Source: Kiritimatiellia bacterium (GTDB lineage Bacteria > Verrucomicrobiota > Kiritimatiellia > SLAD01). Taken from it: DNA of 7,286 bases. A program made the position numbers and the translations under genes. A model generated the notes under the pieces. That model did no database searches and was not told where the DNA came from. It saw only the letters and a list, made by a program, of their open reading frames with translations. Location of the stretch: contig SLLF01000272.1 of assembly GCA_007134175.1 (NCBI GenBank), positions 1 through 7,286 on the forward strand, read 5' to 3'. The first letter of the stretch is position 1, and each line of letters begins with the position of its first letter. Positions 1-5,475 of the stretch are shown one piece after another.

Positions 1-510
1 CCATTCGAACCGCTCGCGGCTCATACCTGCCGGCAGGATGGCCACGGCCGGGCAACCCAGCAAGGCGCAGTCGTATGCGCCGCCCCGACAATAATTGCCG
101 GTAGAGGGCCAGACGGCCTTTTGCGTGGTGGGGTCGAATTGGCCCGAGACCAGACGCGGTACGAGGCAGCCGTAGGCCGCCCCGACTTTGTGGGCGCCGG
201 TGGGAAACCACTTGCCTTGTATCCCCACAATGCGGGCGGTCACACCGGTCAATTCCGGCGGAAACTCCAACCAAGTGCCTTCCCCAAAGCCCCCTCCATG
301 GGGTGTCGGTTCATTTTTCCAGGTGATGCGAAAGAGGTTCAACGGATTCAGATCCCACAGGCCAATGTCCCGTAGGCGTTCTACGATAGTGGTGGGGATG
401 AGGGAGGGATCGCGCTGCTGGGCAAAGGTCGGCAGGATCACCCCCCGTTCGCGTGCCCGCTCTACAGCTTTGGCCAATACCTTTTCATTTATCGCGTCTA
501 CCATCTTCAT
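1..510 (-). CDS. Fold-type II PLP-dependent enzyme (cysteine synthase / TrpB-like), 3' part missing
   Basis: The reading frame is open from an ATG at 510 to the left edge, giving 170 N-terminal residues with no stop. Residues 103-113 read PTGAHKVGAAY. This resembles the GAHK-type motif in which tryptophan synthase beta and its relatives bind pyridoxal phosphate, so K108 is the probable Schiff-base lysine. STGN at 136-139 matches the SxGN phosphate/substrate loop of the cysteine synthase, threonine synthase and TrpB superfamily. The chain starts unusually far upstream of the lysine: about 100 residues, including a GGGFGEGTW stretch at 72-80, against roughly 40 in ordinary cysteine synthases. 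This points to a divergent subfamily rather than CysK. The start is supported by AGGGAAAG six to seven bases upstream; a second ATG at 504 is possible. The reaction probably involves an amino acid beta- or gamma-carbon, but the substrate cannot be told. The gene is separated from the next minus-strand gene by 236 bases and probably has its own promoter. Confidence 0.85.
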   Translation of the reverse strand, partial: MKMVDAINEKVLAKAVERARERGVILPTFAQQRDPSLIPTTIVERLRDIGLWDLNPLNLFRITWKNEPTPHGGGFGEGTWLEFPPELTGVTARIVGIQGKWFPTGAHKVGAAYGCLVPRLVSGQFDPTTQKAVWPSTGNYCRGGAYDCALLGCPAVAILPAGMSRERFEW

Positions 511-512
511 CG

Positions 513-520
513 CTTTCCCT
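513..520 (-). promoter_or_regulatory. Ribosome binding site of the PLP enzyme gene
   Basis: Read on the minus strand this is AGGGAAAG, with its AGGG core six bases before the ATG at 510. It favours the ATG at 510 over the in-frame ATG at 504. Confidence 0.55.
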
Positions 521-534
521 TATAGCTGACGTAA

Positions 535-558
535 ATTATATCCGTAACCCATATTATA
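535..558 (-). promoter_or_regulatory. AT-rich promoter-like region with two TATAAT boxes upstream of the PLP gene
   Basis: On the minus strand there are two exact TATAAT hexamers, at 553-558 and 535-540, inside the most AT-rich stretch of the window. They lie 43 and 25 bases before the PLP gene start, which suits sigma70 -10 boxes. No good -35 hexamer is found at 16-18 bases from either; a TTAGCC with an 18-base spacer before the first box is weak. Which box is used is inference. Confidence 0.4.
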
Positions 559-582
559 TCATCTTTTTTCAAATAGGGCTAA

Positions 583-636
583 CCTGCATTCAGGGCAAAC
601 GCATCAAAATTGTTATGCGCTTGCCCTGCCTGCATT
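583..636. repeat. 38-base palindrome (591-628) flanked by an 8-base direct repeat
   Basis: The arms are CAGGGCAAACGCAT (591-604) and ATGCGCTTGCCCTG (615-628), with 13 of 14 positions complementary around a 10-base loop (605-614). On the minus strand, the direction of transcription of both flanking genes, the one mismatch becomes a G-U wobble, so an RNA would form a full 14-pair stem. CCTGCATT occurs directly against both outer ends, at 583-590 and 629-636. This is the geometry of a target-site duplication around a tiny inverted-repeat element, or of the scar left by a larger one. No poly-U run follows the stem on the minus strand, so it is not a standard intrinsic terminator, although it could stabilise the 3' end of the upstream operon's mRNA. 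No second copy was seen in the window. Confidence 0.75.
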
Positions 637-746
637 TTCCCGGTCGCCCCACGGCGCGAGGCGCACTGATAAGGCAGATGGCCCGTAATTCCAGCGAAAA
701 ATGCGGGCTAAATGCCGACGCGGCAGCATGACAGAACCAATGTCGG

Positions 747-1346
747 CTATTGTTGGTCAGCCCTGCGTCGCAGCTGCTGCCATTCCTCCGGGGTGTTGGC
801 GTTATGTAGAATGGCCGGGTCCGGCACCGGCAGTAAGGTGGTCTGTTCAGCCAATATCTCGTTAACAGGGGTGTCGGGCGGCCAGGTGCCGGCCAGCAGC
901 TCCGCGGCGACTGTACGGGCTAGCCAAACCAGGTAACCTGGAACGCCTGCAAAGGAGGGGCGCAACACGGTAGCGGTTCCAGCGGCGGCGACGTCGAGTA
1001 GTTTCCGCACGGTCGACGGCTGCACGAACGCGGTATCAACCGGTAGCAAGAGATAGCCACTGGCCGCCGGTGCGACTTCGTGCAAGGCGCGTAAACCGGC
1101 TTGCACGGAGGTAAGGCGCCCCTCGGCCCAATCGGGGTTCACCACCACCTGGCGGGTGCGCAGGTGGGGCCGGATCTTCTCGGCATCCGCGCCCAGCACA
1201 AGGACTACAGGCTGGCAGCCGGCGGTATCAAGTAAAGCCACTTGGGCATCCGCCAAACCGCTATCCGCTGCGACCGCCAAGGTCGCTTTTGGTGTGCGCA
1301 TGCGGCGTGAGGCACCGGCTGCGAGCACGCAACCGCCCGTACTCAT
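747..1346 (-). CDS. MobA-like nucleotidyltransferase
   Basis: This is a 199-residue cytoplasmic protein of the NTP_transf_3 (MobA/MocA-like) family, whose members transfer a nucleotide from an NTP to a cofactor or phosphorylated acceptor. The nucleotide-binding signature LAAGASRRM is at 8-16, followed by PK at 19-20. PVDTAF at 102-107 supplies the expected metal-binding aspartate (D104), GVPGY at 134-138 stands where the family has GxP, and HNANTPEEW at 181-189 matches the N-x-NTPE type of C-terminal motif seen in MobA-like proteins. The normal glycine after the RM of the signature is arginine here. Its ATG overlaps the gpsA stop by 4 bases (ATGA), so the two are translationally coupled. Coupling to phospholipid genes leaves its acceptor open: molybdenum cofactor, a lipid or sugar headgroup, or another phospho-compound. 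No molybdenum cofactor gene is visible nearby. Confidence 0.85.
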   Translation of the reverse strand: MSTGGCVLAAGASRRMRTPKATLAVAADSGLADAQVALLDTAGCQPVVLVLGADAEKIRPHLRTRQVVVNPDWAEGRLTSVQAGLRALHEVAPAASGYLLLPVDTAFVQPSTVRKLLDVAAAGTATVLRPSFAGVPGYLVWLARTVAAELLAGTWPPDTPVNEILAEQTTLLPVPDPAILHNANTPEEWQQLRRRADQQ

Positions 1347-2347
1347 TGCGATTCGTCCCGTTCCGGCCGTGGTTCACGCGCCAAGAGGTCCGTGACCGCG
1401 TCGCGTGCAGCTTTGCCTTGGTGCACCACGGCATACACTTCATCGGTGATGGGGGCGTCGATCGCCAATTCCGCGGCCAACGCACGGGCGTTGGCGCTGT
1501 TCCACACGCCTTCGGCCACTTGTTCCGAGCGCGCCAGGATCGCTTCTAACGTCTCTCCCTGGCCCAGCGCTTCGCCGACGCGGCGGTTACGGCTATGGCG
1601 GCTGGTACAGGTGACAATTAAGTCGCCGATCCCGCTCAAGCCACTGAACGTGGCGGGATGGGCGCCCAGCGCTTGCCCCAGCCTAGTCATTTCCGCTAAT
1701 CCACGCGTGATCAACGCCGCCTTGGTGTTGTCACCGTAGCCTATTCCGTCGCTGATGCCGGCGGCGATCGCCATGACGTTTTTCAGTGCGCCGCCTAGCT
1801 CAACGCCCACGACGTCGTTCGACGTATAGACGCGAAACGCCGGCGCGTTGAAAAAGGATTGTACCGCGACAGCACGATCATGATCCGGACAGGCGGCCAC
1901 GATTGCCGACGGCACCCCGCGGGCGACTTCCTCGGCATGGCTCGGCCCGGAGAGGGCGACAACGGGCGGGCCGCCGATTATTTCCTCGGCGGTGGTGGAC
2001 ATACGTTGGTGGGTCTGGGTATCCAGTCCTTTCGTCACACTCACCAGCAACGGTGTGTCGGCGAGGTAGGGGGCAAACTGCTGGACCACCGCGCGAAAAT
2101 ACTTGGAGGGAACCGCCAGCACAACCAGATCTGCATTCCGCACCGCCACCTGCGGATCCGCAGTCCATTGCAACTCGGCGGGCAATGGTATACCCGGCAG
2201 GAATTTGGTGTTTTCTCCCCCCGTTTGCAAGGCCGTGAGGTAGTCGGCGTCCGGCCCCCACACCCGTATCTGGTGGTCGTTGCGTTGCAAAACCAGCGCC
2301 AGCGCAGTGCCCCAGCCGCCGTCTCCGATAATGGCCACTTGTTTCAT
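1343..2347 (-). CDS. gpsA: NAD(P)-dependent glycerol-3-phosphate dehydrogenase
   Basis: The protein reduces dihydroxyacetone phosphate to sn-glycerol-3-phosphate, the backbone for phospholipids, in the cytoplasm. At 334 residues it has the usual GpsA length. The Rossmann motif GDGGWGTALA is at 8-17, VLAVPS at 76-81, VSVTKGL at 102-108 and the GPSHAEE block at 134-140. ALKN at 187-190 carries the catalytic lysine K189. GDNTKAAL at 205-212 and SGIGDL at 238-243 are further family signatures. The start is preceded by AAGGAA with suitable spacing, inside the end of plsY. The gene overlaps plsY by 4 bases upstream and the nucleotidyltransferase by 4 bases downstream. Its product is the substrate of its operon neighbour PlsY, so the two genes form consecutive steps. 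All key motifs are present and the gene looks intact. Confidence 0.97.
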   Translation of the reverse strand: MKQVAIIGDGGWGTALALVLQRNDHQIRVWGPDADYLTALQTGGENTKFLPGIPLPAELQWTADPQVAVRNADLVVLAVPSKYFRAVVQQFAPYLADTPLLVSVTKGLDTQTHQRMSTTAEEIIGGPPVVALSGPSHAEEVARGVPSAIVAACPDHDRAVAVQSFFNAPAFRVYTSNDVVGVELGGALKNVMAIAAGISDGIGYGDNTKAALITRGLAEMTRLGQALGAHPATFSGLSGIGDLIVTCTSRHSRNRRVGEALGQGETLEAILARSEQVAEGVWNSANARALAAELAIDAPITDEVYAVVHQGKAARDAVTDLLAREPRPERDESQ

Positions 2348-2973
2348 GCCGTTGATTCCTTTTTGTCGGATTTAAACAGGCAGGAGCGTGGTTCTGTACC
2401 GGCCTGTAACCGTTGAATATTGCTGCGGTGCCGTATGATCACCAGCGTACCCAGTAGCAGCAGGACACCGGCCAGCACCGGGTTGGCGACGCCGTAAAAT
2501 CCAAGACCGCTGATGACAACCATCAGCGCGGCACCGATGGAGGCGACCGAAACATAGCGCAGCGCCAGAAAAAGTATGACCCAGCTGGCCAAGCCCAATC
2601 CGACGGCGAGCGGTGCCACGGCTAGCAATACACCGGCACTGGTCGCCACTCCTTTCCCCCCTTTGAAGCGCAGGTATACGGGCCAGTTATGTCCGACTAC
2701 CGCCAGGGCCCCATACCATAATGCCAGATTCGCCGGCGCGGTTTCCGGGGACCAGAGCGGGAAGAGACTAGCCGGAACAACCCCCTTCGCCACGTCGGTG
2801 GCAAAGGTCAGGATGCCCCAGCCCTTGCCCAGTGTGCGGAACACGTTGGTCGCACCCACGTTGCCGCTGCCGACTTGACGAATATCGATCCCGTTTAATC
2901 GCCCCACGCACCAAGCTACCGGGATGGCCCCCAGCAAATAGGCGGCCAGGCTCCATATCAAAATCCATTGCAT
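2344..2973 (-). CDS. plsY: Acyl-phosphate:glycerol-3-phosphate acyltransferase
   Basis: This inner-membrane enzyme transfers an acyl group from acyl-phosphate to glycerol-3-phosphate, making lysophosphatidic acid, the first acylation step of phospholipid synthesis. The 209 residues include several hydrophobic segments (about 3-22, 54-73, 84-98, 112-138 and 142-180). The three PlsY signatures are GSGNVGATNVFR (35-46), the GHNWPVYLRFKGGKGVAT block (94-111) and RHRSNIQRLQAGTE (181-194). The C-terminal tail after 194 is polar and ends KSDKKESTA. The first ATG is preferred because a membrane segment begins at once after it; only a weak AGG lies directly upstream. It is the first gene of the minus-strand operon and is divergent from the ABM-protein gene. 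Acyl-phosphate comes from PlsX, which is not in this window. Confidence 0.97.
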   Translation of the reverse strand: MQWILIWSLAAYLLGAIPVAWCVGRLNGIDIRQVGSGNVGATNVFRTLGKGWGILTFATDVAKGVVPASLFPLWSPETAPANLALWYGALAVVGHNWPVYLRFKGGKGVATSAGVLLAVAPLAVGLGLASWVILFLALRYVSVASIGAALMVVISGLGFYGVANPVLAGVLLLLGTLVIIRHRSNIQRLQAGTEPRSCLFKSDKKESTA

Positions 2974-3064
2974 GGCCTAATGGTACTCTTCCCGTTATGT
3001 CCCGGCAATGTGATTTTGGCTGGTTGAACCGATTGCGCGCGCGGACGTTAAAAAAGAGAGAGCC

Positions 3065-3094
3065 TTGAATCAGCCTGAGCCGTTGTGCTATAAC
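3065..3094 (+). promoter_or_regulatory. Sigma70-type promoter of the ABM / alcohol dehydrogenase operon
   Basis: TTGAAT (3065-3070) and TATAAC (3089-3094) are separated by 18 bases and match the -35 and -10 consensus at 4 and 5 of 6 positions. Transcription would begin near 3101, giving a leader of about 55 bases before the ATG at 3156. Confidence 0.55.
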
Positions 3095-3148
3095 TGGATA
3101 TTGAGTGGAAGCGTAGTAGTTGACCAAACAGCCCGATGAAAGGGGTGC

Positions 3149-3153
3149 AGGAG
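3149..3153 (+). promoter_or_regulatory. Ribosome binding site of the ABM-protein gene
   Basis: AGGAG lies just before the ATG at 3156 (two-base gap, shorter than usual), with AAAGGGG a little further upstream. Together they favour 3156 over an in-frame TTG at 3120, which would add a 12-residue polar extension not expected in this family. Confidence 0.5.
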
Positions 3154-3155
3154 CA

Positions 3156-3479
3156 ATGAATTTGTTAGTTGTCCATGTCCACGTCCACGTGAAGCCAGAG
3201 TGCGTCGAGGCCTTCAAGGCGGCGACGATTGCCAACGCGGAGGCCAGTCTGGCAGAGGACGGCATTCTCCGATTCGATGTGGTCCAGCAGGAAGATGACC
3301 CGACGCGTTTTGTGCTGGTTGAGGTGTATGCCACGCAGGAGGCACCCGCCGCCCATAAAGATACGGCGCATTATGCGATCTGGCGCGATACGGTGGCCGA
3401 CATGATGGCCGAGCAACGCACCAGCGTGAAATATGGGGATTGCTTTCCCGGCGCCGAGCGCTGGATGACGGTTGAATGA
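3156..3479 (+). CDS. ABM-domain protein (antibiotic biosynthesis monooxygenase / LsrG-like)
   Basis: This is a 107-residue single-domain protein of the dimeric ferredoxin-like ABM fold. It has an N-terminal strand ending in the typical VKPE turn (12-15), then a helix (16-33), [14 protein letters not shown] (36-49), the strand [10 protein letters not shown] (51-60) and a closing helix with [11 protein letters not shown] (66-76). These elements match YgiN/LsrG-type proteins, which act on quinols or on small carbonyl compounds without a metal or flavin. H67 and H72 lie in the conserved AHKxTxHY region. The first strand carries an unusual alternating H7-V-H9-V-H11 run encoded by a six-base tandem repeat. 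The stop overlaps the next start by 4 bases (ATGA at 3476-3479), which couples it to an iron-type alcohol dehydrogenase. A role as isomerase, cleavage enzyme or monooxygenase at the head of a short pathway is inference; the substrate is unknown. Confidence 0.85.
   Translation: MNLLVVHVHVHVKPECVEAFKAATIANAEASLAEDGILRFDVVQQEDDPTRFVLVEVYATQEAPAAHKDTAHYAIWRDTVADMMAEQRTSVKYGDCFPGAERWMTVE
3171..3188 (+). repeat. Three tandem copies of a 6-base unit (GTCCAY) inside the ABM gene
   Basis: GTCCAT, GTCCAC and GTCCAC follow each other in frame and encode Val-His three times (residues 6-11). The last two units are identical, so replication slippage would add or remove whole Val-His pairs without a frameshift. 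Confidence 0.7.
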
Positions 3480-4630
3480 ATTTCGAATTTACCACCGCCG
3501 GACGGATTTGTTTCGGGCCCGGCTGCGTTGCGGAGATCCCTGCGCTGGCGGCCGCTTGTGGCACGCGGGCGTTATTGGTGCGTGGTCTCTCCCGCCGCGT
3601 GGCCGACTGGCTGGTGCCGATGCTGGAAGAGACGGGCGTGGCGGTCGCGGAGTTTGCCGTGGAGGGAGAGCCCGTCACCGCCACTATCGACGCAGGGTTG
3701 GAACTTTTGCGGCGTTTCCGGGCGGACATGGTGATCGGGATAGGGGGCGGCAGTGTAGTGGACACCGCCAAGGCGCTGGCAACATTGACAACCCAACCAG
3801 CCGGTCCTTGGATCGAGCACTTGGAGGTCGTTGGATCCGGCCGCCCGCTGCAGCTCCCCCCGCTGCCGTCAATCGCCGTGCCGACGACAGCCGGTACGGG
3901 TTCGGAAGTGACACGCAACGCCGTGATAGGCGTTCCTGAAAAACGCGTGAAGGTGAGTTTACGGCACGCGTTCCTGTTGCCGCGGTATGCGGTGGTTGAT
4001 CCGGAATTGACCCACGGTTTACCGCCGGACGTCACGGCATACACGGGCTTGGACGCGATGATTCAGTGCATGGAGGTGTTGACCAGTCCTTTCGGCAACC
4101 CGCTCACGGACGCGTTATGCCGGGAAGGGCTGCAGCGCGCGCGGTCGTTGGAACGGGCTTGGCGTGACGACGAGCCGGCGGCCCGTGCCGATATGGCGCT
4201 GGCTGCGCTGTGTGGCGGTCTGGGTTTGGCGAACGGTAAATTGGGGGCGGTTCATGGCCTGACAGGACCGCTGGGCGGTATGGCCAATGCCCCGCATGGT
4301 GCGTTGTGCGCGGCTCTGTGGCCTGCAGTTTGGCGAGCCAATATCGCGGCGCTGGACCGCGCGGAACAACCGGCTGCGAGCCGGTCACGGTTTGATGAAG
4401 CCGCGCGCCTGGTGACCGGTGACCCAGCCGCTACGGCGGAAGACGGTGCACATTGGGTTGCTACTTGCTGCGCGACGCTACAGGTCCCTCCACTGGCCCA
4501 CTGGGGAATAACAGCCGGGGACAAGGCGGACATTGTGGCAAAAGCACAGAACGCCAGTAGTATGAAGGGGAATCCGGTCAAGTTGACCGACAACGAGTTG
4601 AACACGATTCTAGAGGAGGCAGGACTATGA
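3476..4630 (+). CDS. Iron-type (group III) alcohol dehydrogenase family oxidoreductase
   Basis: The 384-residue product has the standard length of this NAD(P)-dependent family, which interconverts alcohols and aldehydes or reduces compounds such as maleylacetate. GIGGGSVVD at 88-96 binds the dinucleotide, and [16 protein letters not shown] at 136-151 is the central family signature. Three of the four expected metal ligands are present: D193, H260 (GAVHGL) and H274 (APHGAL). The fourth, normally His in DAxxHxxE, is Q197 in DAMIQCME (193-200). A similar DALTQ-type substitution is recalled from other bacterial members of the family, so it may mark a subfamily rather than damage; this was not checked. 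The gene overlaps its neighbours by 4 bases on each side. Beyond redox chemistry on a small alcohol or carbonyl, no substrate can be named. It is intact. Confidence 0.92.
   Translation: MNFEFTTAGRICFGPGCVAEIPALAAACGTRALLVRGLSRRVADWLVPMLEETGVAVAEFAVEGEPVTATIDAGLELLRRFRADMVIGIGGGSVVDTAKALATLTTQPAGPWIEHLEVVGSGRPLQLPPLPSIAVPTTAGTGSEVTRNAVIGVPEKRVKVSLRHAFLLPRYAVVDPELTHGLPPDVTAYTGLDAMIQCMEVLTSPFGNPLTDALCREGLQRARSLERAWRDDEPAARADMALAALCGGLGLANGKLGAVHGLTGPLGGMANAPHGALCAALWPAVWRANIAALDRAEQPAASRSRFDEAARLVTGDPAATAEDGAHWVATCCATLQVPPLAHWGITAGDKADIVAKAQNASSMKGNPVKLTDNELNTILEEAGL
4614..4619 (+). promoter_or_regulatory. Strong Shine-Dalgarno of the beta-hydroxyacid dehydrogenase gene
   Basis: AGGAGG lies seven bases before the ATG at 4627, inside the end of the upstream gene. 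It fixes the start and suggests strong independent initiation in addition to coupling through the ATGA overlap. Confidence 0.75.
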
Positions 4631-5451
4631 GTGAGCGGGTAGCCGTACTGGGTTTGGGCATCATTGGCTCTGTATGGGCCCGTCATTTAGCGGACGATGG
4701 CGTCTTGACGGCCAGTTGGAACCGCACACCCCGCAGCGAAGCGCCGTGCGGTTTCGACACTCCGCGGGCGGCGGCGGCCGCAGCCGACATACTGATTGTC
4801 GTGGTGGCGGATCCGCCGGCGGTGCAAGCGATACTGGACGATCTGCAGTCGACGCTGGAGCCGCGGCATGTAGTCATACAGTCCAGTACCATTGGACCAG
4901 CGGATTCCACCCGCTTCAAGACGTTGGTCGAGGGTTGTGGCGCCTGTTATTTGGAGGCCCCTTTCACCGGCAGTAAACCGGCGGCGGAAGCGCGGCAGGT
5001 TGTCTACTATTGCGGTGGCGAAGCGTCCCTGTTGCAAGCCATGGAACCGACCTTGGCGCGTCTGAGCGGGCATCTCTTTCACGTCGGCAGTGCGGCGCAA
5101 GCCTGCACCATAAAGTTGGCGATGAACCTGCAAATCGCCACGTTAAACGAAGCGCTTTGCGAAGCGTTGAGCGTCGCGCGACGGGCAGGTATTGACGACG
5201 ACACCTTCTTTGCCTGTATGCAGAAAAATGCAGCCTGGTCGGGTTTGGCGGCGTTGAAGGAACCAAAGTTGCGGGCGGGCGACTACGCGCCGCAGTTTTC
5301 CGTAAAGCACCTATTGAAAGATGTCCGCCTGCTGGAAGCGGCCGTCGGGTCGCTGCCGGCGGTCGAAATGACCGTGACCCAATTGGCCGCGGCGGCGCAG
5401 GCAGGCTGGGCCGAGGCGGATTTCAGTGCCTTGTACGAGTTACTGAAGTGA
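4627..5451 (+). CDS. Beta-hydroxyacid dehydrogenase (glyoxylate/succinic semialdehyde reductase-like)
   Basis: The product is a 274-residue NAD(P)-dependent enzyme of the 6-phosphogluconate / 3-hydroxyisobutyrate dehydrogenase family. The Rossmann motif GLGIIGS is at 9-15. QSSTIGP at 85-91 replaces the usual M-S-T turn. APFTGSKPAAEA at 111-122 is the substrate-binding block; its GSKxxAE form resembles glyoxylate/succinic semialdehyde reductases more than HIBADH, which has SGG. KLAMN at 163-167 contains the catalytic lysine K163 and N167. FSVKHLLKDVRL at 224-235 is the C-terminal signature with its conserved KD pair. The all-alpha C-terminal domain is slightly short but complete. It follows the iron-type dehydrogenase by a 4-base overlap, so two oxidoreductases of different folds are made together, probably acting in sequence on one compound. 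The physiological direction and substrate are unknown. Confidence 0.92.
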   Translation: MSERVAVLGLGIIGSVWARHLADDGVLTASWNRTPRSEAPCGFDTPRAAAAAADILIVVVADPPAVQAILDDLQSTLEPRHVVIQSSTIGPADSTRFKTLVEGCGACYLEAPFTGSKPAAEARQVVYYCGGEASLLQAMEPTLARLSGHLFHVGSAAQACTIKLAMNLQIATLNEALCEALSVARRAGIDDDTFFACMQKNAAWSGLAALKEPKLRAGDYAPQFSVKHLLKDVRLLEAAVGSLPAVEMTVTQLAAAAQAGWAEADFSALYELLK

Positions 5452-5475
5452 GCAGGAACGGGTTAAACTAGCCGG

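Larger units (their letters stand above)
2974..3155. promoter_or_regulatory. Divergent intergenic region between plsY and the ABM-protein gene
   Basis: This gene-free gap must hold the start signals of both blocks. The plus-strand promoter is clear (3065-3094). For plsY only a weak match was found. There is a short alternating CG run near 3034-3043 and an A-rich, purine-rich stretch near 3049-3062. No convincing operator palindrome was seen. Confidence 0.6.

Noticed and set aside
188..529. Plus-strand open frame opposite the PLP enzyme gene.
   Set aside because: The minus strand carries a clear PLP-binding lysine and SxGN loop; the opposite frame has no recognisable features.
679..747. Weak hairpins downstream of the nucleotidyltransferase gene: GCCCG/CGGGC at 681-708 and GCCGAC/GTCGGC at 714-747, as possible terminators.
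   Set aside because: Stems are only 5-7 pairs, the loops are 18-22 bases, and no U-run follows on the minus strand.
1859..2416. Open frame of 185 codons on the plus strand opposite gpsA.
   Set aside because: Antisense shadow of a well-supported gene; no domain and no ribosome binding site.
2980..3008. Possible plsY promoter on the minus strand: TTGCCG (3003-3008), 17-base spacer, TACCAT (2980-2985), which would give a nearly leaderless mRNA.
   Set aside because: Each hexamer matches only 4 of 6 positions and the leaderless start would be unusual; not strong enough to list as a feature.
3033..3043. Alternating GC run in the divergent gap, considered as a Z-DNA or regulatory site.
   Set aside because: Too short, and such runs are common in GC-rich genomes.
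3120..3155. Upstream TTG start giving a 12-residue longer ABM protein.
   Set aside because: The AGGAG before the ATG at 3156 and the usual length of the family favour the shorter form.
3214..4044. Long open frame of 276 codons on the minus strand opposite the iron-type dehydrogenase gene.
   Set aside because: It is antisense to a gene with clear family motifs; its translation is rich in Ser, Arg and Pro with no recognisable domain, as expected for a shadow frame in GC-rich DNA.
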